From contig CM076955.1 of NCBI GenBank assembly GCA_039566865.1, positions 14,095,501 through 14,159,500 of the forward strand: DNA of 64,000 bases. The letters are read 5' to 3'. Below the pieces are notes generated by a model that was not told where the DNA came from, ran no database searches, and saw nothing but the letters and a program-made list of their open reading frames with translations. The stretch comes from Aurelia coerulea. Taxonomy: Eukaryota > Cnidaria > Scyphozoa > Semaeostomeae > Ulmaridae. This document shows positions 54,731 through 62,455 of this stretch, piece by piece. The position numbers and the translations under genes are program-made. Each line of letters opens with the position of its first letter. Within the stretch, counting starts at the first letter, position 1.

Positions 54731-55168
54731 GGTTGAGGGGCAACCCCCCCCCCCCCCCCCCTACCTAACTCTTGACTGGGAATAGACAGAGCAACCAAAT
54801 TTGGTGTAATAATAGCCCCAGGCATGTAATTTATGAAAATATAAAAGTTAACTTAAAATTAGCCTCCATTATTGCTTGCGTCAGAATTTCTCCTTGTGTG
54901 GTCAAGAAAAGTGGCAAAAATCGGTCAAAATCAGCAAAAATGCGATAAAATTTACTTTGGAGCATAATTTCCATCCAAACATAAAAATTATGATAGATTA
55001 CCTCAAAGAGTACTACCCTGCAAAATATCTTTGCAATATATTGCAATTTTGCTACTTTTTTCGCGAAAATTAACATTTGAGACTTGGCGATTTTGACAGA
55101 GTCAGGTCCGGAAAATTGTCTCCCTCCCCCTCAATTGTCAAAATATTTCTATAAAACTGCGGAGCTCA

Positions 55169-55490
55169 CCCGGGGGGGGGGCACTTAGTATATTTGTCCG
55201 ACGGGGATGTACCGTTTTTAAGGGTATCGTTTTCACCAATTTTTTCTAGCACAGGGTATCAAAATGAGGCAATTTTTCTTGAGCAGGTTGTCAAAGCATG
55301 TCAAAGGGAAATATTCTGCTAGTTCGGGTCGTTTTTCGGTCAAATTTCATGTTTTTGAGTACACTTTTTACCATTTTTTTCTAGAACAGGTTATCATTTT
55401 GAGCGAAAAATTCTGGAGCAGGGTAAAAAAAATTTTCTCGTGGGCACACCCCCGTACAAATTTAAGTCAAGTACCCCCCCCCCCCCGGGG
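55169..55490. mobile_element. 322-bp MITE with C3Gn termini and 8-bp target duplication
   Basis: The inverted ends are CCCGGGGGGGGGGCACTTAG and (inverted) GGGGGGGGTACTTGACTTAAA, with TATATTTGTCCGACGGGG against AATTTGTACGGGGGTG. The direct repeat GGAGCTCA flanks it at 55161-55168 and 55491-55498. The interior repeats variants of CTAGCACAGGGTATCA/CTAGAACAGGTTATCA. This is the same class as 7850-8271 with an unrelated interior. Confidence 0.8.
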
Positions 55491-55859
55491 GGAGCTCATG
55501 AACGCGCGGTTTCTTTTGGTGTTTCCATCGATTTTGATTAGTTTACTTGTACATTTATATATAGTAGACTAGATTATTATTATGTAAAATAAATTTACAA
55601 CAACAACGATGTCTCCTCCATTTCCAGCCACAGCACCACTAGTTCGCGCCTTGGTTCATCCGTTCACAAAGCCGGTGATTGTCAAATGAGCAAACGAGGC
55701 TGCCGTTCATTGTATAGCGACATAAAAGCTTTCACGAAGTTAGCCTGCTTTCAACGGCTGAATGTTCAATGAAATTCTGAGTGGCCGGAGATGGGATCTT
55801 GTTAATTACAATAGGAATTGAACAGTGGAGTGCAGGAATAGCTTCCGGTGAGACTCAGG

Positions 55860-56500
55860 CCTGGGTTACAGCATAGGAATCGTTTATCGTATGGCCGAAA
55901 CCGCCCAAGCCTCATTTTCACGGACCAATCAGACGGCTAGAAAGCGAAGGAGACAAAAGAAACCCGTGAAGGTTTTTCTAAATTTCATCTACCTTCATAA
56001 AAAGCACCCAGGACAAAAAACTGTTTGAACTTTTGTAAACATATAAAATTATTGTAACTAGTTTTCCTTTTGCAGCTTAGGTTTTTTTTAACAGGTCAGT
56101 TTGAAAACCAGTTATTATTCTGAAACTTTTTTAACCTGTATAAATATTTTAAATGATGATGATGATGATGATGAAATTTCCCAAATTTTTCAAAAGAAAT
56201 CTACTCTCAAGGTGTACAAGTTTGGATACCGGTTAAAATATCTCCAGGATTGGGGGAGTTATTTCCTCTCCAATAGACAAAATCGGCGAAGACTTGTGGA
56301 GGCTTGTTTACACCACTTCAAGTTAGGTGATAAAACCTCTCGATAAAACTCTTTTGAATTTTATAACTCATTTCGAAACAAGCAAATTTGTGCCATGAAT
56401 GCAAAAAGTAGTACAACACAGAAACTTCCCCAGAGTATTGCCACATGACTTGAAATGCGCGAACAAGGCTTTAAAAGGTTTAAAAGGAGGTACTAAAAAT
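55860..56500 (+). repeat. Dispersed repeat, left copy of an inverted pair
   Basis: GGCCGAAACCGCCCAAGCCTC, CCAGGACAAAAAACTG and GTGCCATGAATGCAAAAAGTA match, inverted, the block 60340-60845; a partial copy is at 42790-43090. It contains a GAT microsatellite (56154-56174). The LINE of 56500-58845 begins at its right edge. Confidence 0.7.
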
Positions 56501-56504
56501 CGGT

Positions 56505-58718
56505 ATGACCGATCATTACCTTCCATTCATCCAACGAAAGATTAATGCTAAGAGGCTCTTGAATAAACGAACAAAATTTATAGAAACTCGAAGCTTAGCC
56601 AATTATCAAAAGGACCTCTTCTTAAGTGATCTAGCATCAATAGATTGGGACTTAGCTTTTGAAGCTGCCGCTGGTGACCCTAACATCATGGTGCGCTCTT
56701 TTCATGATCTTTTCGGCTCAATTCTTGAGGTGCATGCTCCATTAAAACGAAGGAAAGTTTCGAGTAACAACACCCCCTGGATTTCACCCTTAATCAAGAA
56801 TTTGATGAGAGAGCGTGACCAAGCAAAGAAAAGAGCCGAAAAAGATCATAACGTATGGCCTAGGTATAAGAAACTGAGGAATAAGGTAACAAGTGAGCTA
56901 CGAAACAGTGTGCAAGATTACAATCACAATTTAATCGAAGAAAACTCAGATAATCCAAAAGCGATGTGGAAAACGATAAATAAAGTGTTAAACATATGTA
57001 AAACTTCCGCTCCCTTAAATTCAGTCACACTGAACGGTCGAGAGTATGTTCGTCCAGATGAAATAGCTGAAGCCTTCAATGAGCATTTTGTGACCATTGG
57101 GCCTAAGCTTGCAAGCAAAATTGAGGCACCTACTGATGCCGACCCAATGGCTTACGTGCGAGATGTGGTGAAAGACAAATGTCTCCCGAAATTCTTGTTC
57201 AAACATGTTGAAGTATCTTATGTCAAGCAAGAGATAAACAAACTGAAGACCTCAAAATCGCCAGGTCCAGATAAAATACCTATTAAAATACTAAAAGACG
57301 CTGTGGAGATTGTAAGCGGGCCTTTGACAACAATCTTTAATAGATCCCTCGACACTGGCATTTTTCCAGACCTTTGGAAACTGGCAAGAGTGGCACCAAT
57401 CTATAAGGCAGGTCAAAAATCAGAGCTAACAAATTACAGACCAATCTCTGTCGTTTCGATACTGTCAAGATTGCTGGAAAAGGTGGCCCATGATCAACTC
57501 TTTTCTCATATGAAAGATTGTGGTCTTCTTTCAGACAACCAATTCGCATTCCGTAAATTACATAACACGCAAACATCGATACTGAACATAACAGAGACTT
57601 GGTTCAGGAACATCAATGAGCAAAAAACGAATGTAAGCGTATTTTTAGATCTAAAAAAAGCCTTTGATACCGTCGACCATGATGTTCTGTTATCGAAGTT
57701 ATCAGCCTATGGAGTCACTGATCTTGCACACGGTTGGTTCACTTCATACCTTGCCGGGAGAGAGCAGTATTGTTATGTAGAAGGTAAATCGTCAAACAAG
57801 CGTTTAGTACAGTGTGGAATACCACAGGGGTCGTGTTTGGGTCCCTTACTTTTCATCATTTATATGAATGATTTTGAAAAATGTTTGAAAAAATCTAAAC
57901 CAAATATGTACGCGGATGACACGAGCATTTCTTATGCCTCCATGGAGATCAACGAGCTCTTTAATGACATAAAGGGCGAACTTGATCTTGTATCATCCTG
58001 GATGAGGCAAAACAAACTTAGCCTAAATGCTGAAAAAAGCGAATTTATGTTGATAGGGCATCCAAAACAATTGAACAGAGCCAAAGATTTCCCTGACCTC
58101 GAAGTAGAAGATCAAAAATTATGCAGAGTTCAAAAAACAAAATATCTAGGTGTCATAATAGACGAAAGCATGAATTGGGAAGAACAACTCAAAACCGTAA
58201 AGCGAAAGATAAAAAACGGTTTAGGGGCGATGTTTAAACTCAAAAACATCCTTTCCCAGAAACAATTGGCAACTGTTTATCGAGCATTAATTGAAAGCCA
58301 TCTGAGATATTGCAGTGTCATTTGGGGATGTCTGTCAAACACAAAACTGGAATCCCTACAGAGGTTGCAAAACAGGGCACGCAGACTAATCGAATGCGCA
58401 AGGCACAAAGATGGCTGGGTATGTGATTGGCTCGATGTACGCAATCTAATAAAATATGACAGGCTAATTACTACATACAAAATTAACAATGGACTCTGCC
58501 CAGAGAACCTCAAAAATAAATTCACTCCTAGGTCGAATATTTCGAGATATAACACAAGAAAAATTGATGATTTCGAAATTCCTCGGCTTCGTCTTGAATA
58601 CTGCAAAACGTCTTTTGGATACCAGGGAGCAAGTACCTGGAACGAGATCCCGAAGCATATACGAGACTCTGCAACATTGAGCTCCTTTAAAGTAAGATTA
58701 AGGGAGTTCTTGAGGTAG
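56505..58718 (+). CDS. LINE ORF2 (CR1/L2-like): RT domain, endonuclease lost
   Basis: An uninterrupted 737-codon frame. It begins at TDHYLPFIQRKINAKRL, which corresponds to the end of an APE-type endonuclease (final S/T-D-H motif), so the copy was truncated just there. The linker PWISPLIKNLMRERDQAKKR is followed by the RT: SPGPDKIPIKILK (~250), KAFDTVDHDVLL (~385), GIPQGSCLGPLLF (~438) and MYADDTS (~468) with the catalytic Asp pair intact. The C-terminal region includes SHLRYCSVIWGCLSNTKLES and ASTWNEIPKHIR. The lack of stops indicates a recent insertion. The annotated ATG is incidental. The element lies antisense in CEP95 intron 2. Confidence 0.93.
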   Translation: MTDHYLPFIQRKINAKRLLNKRTKFIETRSLANYQKDLFLSDLASIDWDLAFEAAAGDPNIMVRSFHDLFGSILEVHAPLKRRKVSSNNTPWISPLIKNLMRERDQAKKRAEKDHNVWPRYKKLRNKVTSELRNSVQDYNHNLIEENSDNPKAMWKTINKVLNICKTSAPLNSVTLNGREYVRPDEIAEAFNEHFVTIGPKLASKIEAPTDADPMAYVRDVVKDKCLPKFLFKHVEVSYVKQEINKLKTSKSPGPDKIPIKILKDAVEIVSGPLTTIFNRSLDTGIFPDLWKLARVAPIYKAGQKSELTNYRPISVVSILSRLLEKVAHDQLFSHMKDCGLLSDNQFAFRKLHNTQTSILNITETWFRNINEQKTNVSVFLDLKKAFDTVDHDVLLSKLSAYGVTDLAHGWFTSYLAGREQYCYVEGKSSNKRLVQCGIPQGSCLGPLLFIIYMNDFEKCLKKSKPNMYADDTSISYASMEINELFNDIKGELDLVSSWMRQNKLSLNAEKSEFMLIGHPKQLNRAKDFPDLEVEDQKLCRVQKTKYLGVIIDESMNWEEQLKTVKRKIKNGLGAMFKLKNILSQKQLATVYRALIESHLRYCSVIWGCLSNTKLESLQRLQNRARRLIECARHKDGWVCDWLDVRNLIKYDRLITTYKINNGLCPENLKNKFTPRSNISRYNTRKIDDFEIPRLRLEYCKTSFGYQGASTWNEIPKHIRDSATLSSFKVRLREFLR

Positions 58719-58845
58719 AGCGACGCAAACACAACCCCTTGGAAGAGCAGCTTTATTTTTTTGTTTAGATTAATATTCATATTTACTTTGAAGTGCTGAT
58801 AGGGTATTGTGTCTCAATAAGAATAAAATGAAATGAAATGAAATG
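58719..58845 (+). repeat. LINE 3' UTR and GAAAT tail
   Basis: A short 3' UTR ends AATAAGAATAAAATGAAATG followed by further GAAAT units, the microsatellite-like 3' end expected of this LINE group and resembling the tail at 25255-25280. Confidence 0.85.
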
Positions 58846-58847
58846 TA

Positions 58848-58952
58848 CTGTTCTGATTTTATTTTACAGATGGAAAAAATTCCTTAGTAAATGAACATAC
58901 ACGGAACAAATGAAATTTGTTCCATCTGTGAAACAAAATCAGAACAGTATAC
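58848..58952. mobile_element. 105-bp palindromic mini-element
   Basis: TACTGTTCTGATTTTATTTT, CAGATGGAA and the mirrored ATCTGTGAAACAAAATCAG then AACAGTA form a long hairpin directly after the LINE tail. Confidence 0.75.
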
Positions 58953-58978
58953 ACAGATACAATTGGCGCTATCTTATA

Positions 58979-59589
58979 CCGGGTGACCCAGAAAAAAGTG
59001 ACCCAACTCAATCTGTTACAGAAAATTAAATAAGTGGCCGATTGAAATGATTCAAACGTTGTTCTATCGCTAAAAGGCTAGCCTATGCTATGAGTATTTT
59101 TCGCAATTTTTTTCGGCACGGTAAATTTCTAAAATTAAGGATTTCGAGGAAAAGGGCATGCCTAAAATCTTTAAAAGGTCGTTAAAAACAGGGGATCGAT
59201 TTACAGCCATTTCAAATCTTCAAAACAATGAGGAGTGTGTTTCATTTCAACTTGGGAATAGGTAGCCCAGTCGGAAGTCTTCAGAGTAAGTCCCTAGGTA
59301 CTTGAAAATATTCTCAGGCAGAATGAAGCACGTTCCTCGTTGTTTTGAAGATCTGAAATGGGTTCAAATCGATCCCCTATTTTTGACGACTTTTTGAGGA
59401 TTTTAGGCATGCCCTTTTCTTCAAAATCCTTAATTCGGGAACTTTCCCGTGCCCAAAAAAATTGCGACAAATACTCATAATGTAGACTGGTCTTTTAGCG
59501 ACAGAACCACGTTTGAGATATTTCAATCTGCCACTTACTTTTTTTTCCATAACAAATTGCGTTGGGTCACTTTTTTCTGGGTCACCCGG
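58979..59589. mobile_element. 611-bp TIR element flanked by TA
   Basis: The ends CCGGGTGACCCAGAAAAAAG and its complement have TA on each side (58977-58978 and 59590-59591). The arms, about 280 bp, are almost the whole element. Same subfamily as 27474-28276 (shared CAGGGGATCGATTT, TTTGCAATTTTTT-type words), but with closer arm-to-arm identity. Confidence 0.85.
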
Positions 59590-59591
59590 TA

Positions 59592-60339
59592 GAGCTCGTT
59601 GTGATGAATCGAATGACATTTTGCAAGTAAAAATTGAATGTATGTAACCGAAAATAAATATTACGAAAAAAATCTGAGTCAGCAATTTCTGAAAGCTTTA
59701 AAGGCTCGTAGATCAGAAATTATAAGGGCTGGAATATATGTAGCCTAGGAGTAGACCCATTGATAATTGGTCTACTCGTGGGCTAGAATATATGTTTCTA
59801 ATACAAAATATTTCATCAGATTGATCTCTTAGGGGCTAAACAATTCAAATTCAATTATTACAAATTTTTTCGCAAAAGGCCATTGTGACGTCATCAAAAC
59901 CTAGGCCCCCGGTTTTTGAAAATACTGCGCTCCCTAGAGGTGTGAACTTTTTTTATTCGTGTTCAGCACCTCGAAATGCATAAGAATGAACCGTTTTATT
60001 TTAGATTAGAGATGTGTATTACAGAACTCTGTTTTTAAGAAATATTTTGATACTATAGATAAAGGCCTACCAGGACAAAAAGCTGCTTGAAATTTCTTTG
60101 AAGAAATTTACTCTGCAGATGTTTGGGTACACATACAAGTTTGGATGCCGGTCAATTCACACATAAACTAATAAAGCACTGAACATTGAACAATAGAAAT
60201 TCTGGCCGAGAGACAACAGTAATAACAACAGTGATTGTTTTAAGAACGACCCGAAAACGCTAAAATCTGCATTTTCAATTGTTTTGCTATTGTCTTTCCA
60301 CTAAATTTTTCCTTTGTTCAAGAATCAATTCCTCTGCGA
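59592..60339. other. Intron 2 DNA, partial repeat only
   Basis: About 60065-60165 (ACCAGGACAAAAAGCTGC .. GTTTGGATGCCGGT) is a short copy of the 55860-56345 repeat. A TGACGTCA lies near 59887. Nothing else is recognised. Confidence 0.5.
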
Positions 60340-60845
60340 TTTCAAGCCATGTGGCAATACTCTAGGGAAATTTCTTTATTGAACTTACTTTTTGCATTCA
60401 TGGCACAAGTTTTCTTGTTGTGAAATAGGTTATAAAATTCACAACTAGAGGTTTTATAAAGAGGCTTTATCACGAGACTTGAAATAGTGCAAACAGGCCT
60501 CAACAAGCCTTCACCAATTTTGTCTATTGGAGAGGCAATAACAATAACACCAAACATGGAGATATTTTAACTCGAATCCAACCTTGTATACCCAAACGTA
60601 TCTGAACAGCAGATTTCTTACAAAAAATTTGGGAAATTTCAAGCAGTTTTTTGTCCTGGTTCTGTTTTATGAAGGAAGGTAAAATTTAGAAAAATATCCA
60701 TAGGTTTCTTTTATCTTCGTTGCTTATTCACCATCTGATTGGTCAATGAAAATGAGGCTTTGGAGGTTTCGGCCATGGGCCGCCATGAGCAAAAGTTGGC
60801 GGAAACATTTGATTCCTATACTACAGTATAGGCCTTGTGCATATT
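60340..60845 (-). repeat. Dispersed repeat, right copy of an inverted pair
   Basis: Reverse-complement partner of 55860-56500, sharing the GGAGGTTTCGGCCATGGGCC, CACCATCTGATTGGTC and CTCCAATAGACAAAAT-type blocks. It ends near CTACAGTATAGG. Confidence 0.7.
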
Positions 60846-61065
60846 ATAATTACAAGAATTTCGAAGAATTTTGAACAATTCTTTGCATTCTGATAAGAAT
60901 TCTTGTGCCATATTAATGACAGTGAATTTTTTTGACAAAAATTTTAAAGAAATTCAAAACAGTCTTCAGAAATCTTAAGAACTTTTAGGCAAGAAAACCA
61001 TGAGAGAAAGGAAAGAGGAGAGCAAGAAAAACAATTTGCATAAAAAATCGCAAATATCAACTAAC

Positions 61066-61296
61066 CATTTTCTTTGCCATACTGATTATCTTCTCTTTCC
61101 AGTTCTTCATAAATGTACTCCAAAAGTCCCATGAAAATCTCAAGAAGATTTGCAATAGCTGCAATGTTACCAGCAACAATATCTCTGCCTTCAATATGAG
61201 ACAAATCAATTTCCAAGACTTCATTTGCAAGAGAGTCAATTACAGCTTGACAGTTTCTGATTCTGTCTTCATTGTCATGTGGACTGGATGTGAAAC
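61066..61296 (-). CDS. CEP95: CEP95 exon 2 (N-terminal CH-like domain)
   Basis: The acceptor TCTGTCATTAG enters in phase 1 (G plus GT gives Gly) and the donor GTTAGT follows AAT-G in phase 1. It encodes FTSSPHDNEDRIRNCQAVID, SLANEVLEIDLSHIEGRDIV, AGNIAAIANLLEIFMGLLEY and IYEELEREDNQYGKEN. The order VIDSL .. LSHI-x-G-x-DIV-x-GN .. NLLEI(F/L)-x-GLLEY is diagnostic for the CEP95 N-terminal domain and is the strongest single identification in the window. Confidence 0.92.
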
Positions 61297-61919
61297 CTAA
61301 TGACAGAGAAAACTTCTGTAAAACTTGATCATGGAGCAGCTCAATTAAGGTATGCAATCAGTTGATTAGGGCCTACAGATTTAAATGAATAAACTCTGGC
61401 TAAAATATATGAAAAGGAAACAAAAGTTTGAAGTAATTTGCAAAAGTCTTGATTCACACATTTTCTCTGATAACATTTGGAACAAGAGTACCTCGCCCTG
61501 AACTGCCACCTCTTAAGTGCATTATGATAGGGACTACTACTTGCCATTAGAAGATTATTCAGTTTGCAGTGTTTACTGCATCACTTTGTCTTCCCACTCT
61601 TTGACATAGATCCACAACTCAAAGGAGCGCTGATAAATTGGCCTAGATAAATAATCACATCGCCCTTAACTGCCACCCTCTCATTTTATCGCAATTCGCT
61701 TGCGATTCCAAAAGCAAATTGTACTGGACTATACTGTGTGAGAAACTATTTGCAAGGGTCACTTCCTCTTATGTAATTAACATTCTCACTCCAGTTTGAT
61801 CGGATTGAAAATCAAAGCTTCTTCTTCCTCCCCTGTTTTCACCTATGTACCAACCAGCAGCATTACAGAGCAAAGGATGAATTTGTACAATACAAAGAAT
61901 ACAGTTCAGATTAAGACAA

Positions 61920-62010
61920 AGCGGTTTGACAGCTTCAAGAATAGATTTTGCACCTTCAACACAATCGACCATGATGTTTTGCTTTCTTTGTTTATTTCGA
62001 TTTGATCAAC
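61920..62010 (+). pseudogene. Possible tiny RT remnant
   Basis: A plus-strand frame reads FNTIDHDVLLSLF, matching the RT block FDTxDHDVLL of LINEs over about ten residues. No other RT block is nearby, so it may be coincidence. Confidence 0.3.
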
Positions 62011-62332
62011 TGAACTATGACTGCACTCATAGGTGTGAAATCCATTCCTTAGAAAAGCAAATCCGCTTTGTTTTCTCATAAGCCTGAATCCTTGTTTCAC
62101 AAAATGTTTTCTTGCTGCATTACTGTATTCTAAAACTGCTCCTCTTTCAACTCCACGAAAGGTCACCGATGCGATGTCCGAAATATTTTCCAAAAATCAA
62201 GATGTATTATTTGTCCTGTTTTCATTCATAAGGTTATTCAAAGGTCATTTCTTCAAGCGGAAAAAGGGAGGCTGCTATTCAGAACATGAGATTATATCAC
62301 ACAATATGGCAGTTCAAGGCATATGCACTAAC

Positions 62333-62455
62333 CTGGTGGAGATTCTCCAGTTATGGCCAAATAAAGAGCCAACAAATATTCATCATTGCACTCCTTTATG
62401 CTCTTGATTCTTCTTGATACCCCAACTCTTTCCAATAAATGATTGGCAACTTCAA
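62333..62455 (-). CDS. CEP95: CEP95 exon 1 of the chained model (upstream start unknown)
   Basis: The donor GTTAGT follows CCA-CCA-G in phase 1. It encodes VEVANHLLERVGVSRRIKSI then KECNDEYLLALYLAITGESP, matching the start of the CEP95 N-terminal domain (xWxxxANxLL .. LYxxIxGE). I placed its 5' end at an acceptor TTCTGTTCCTTCTCAAG (phase 1). However, the frame stays open to an ATG 18 bases further upstream (62473-62471), so an initiator there (MFSVPSQVEVANHLL) is possible. A strong pyrimidine tract favours the acceptor. Confidence 0.8.

Larger units (their letters stand above)
3399..62455 (-). other. CEP95: CEP95 (CCDC45) gene locus, 15 coding exons chained
   Basis: This spliced gene on the minus strand occupies most of the window. 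I joined 15 exons by splice sites and phase. In gene order the intron phases are 1,1,0,2,0,1,0,1,1,1,0,0,2,0, and each donor phase fits the next acceptor. The joined frame is about 1,024 codons, longer than the vertebrate protein of roughly 820 residues. Identity rests on remembered CEP95 features: the N-terminal block around QAVIDSLANEVL, LSHIEGRDIVAGN and LLEIFMGLLEYI, and the C-terminal block around [23 protein letters not shown] and ENFYRDQF. CEP95 is a centrosome and spindle-pole protein with an N-terminal CH-like domain and C-terminal coiled coils; its molecular role is poorly defined. The initiator exon is not identified. Introns range from about 0.7 to 12.9 kb and hold almost all the repeats described here. 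Confidence 0.85.

Noticed and set aside
61906..62193. 95-codon minus-strand frame (ARKHFVKQGFRLMRK..) as an extra CEP95 exon
   Set aside because: Exons 1 and 2 join directly in phase with the expected family sequence, leaving no room for an insertion, and no acceptor/donor pair fits. Function unknown.
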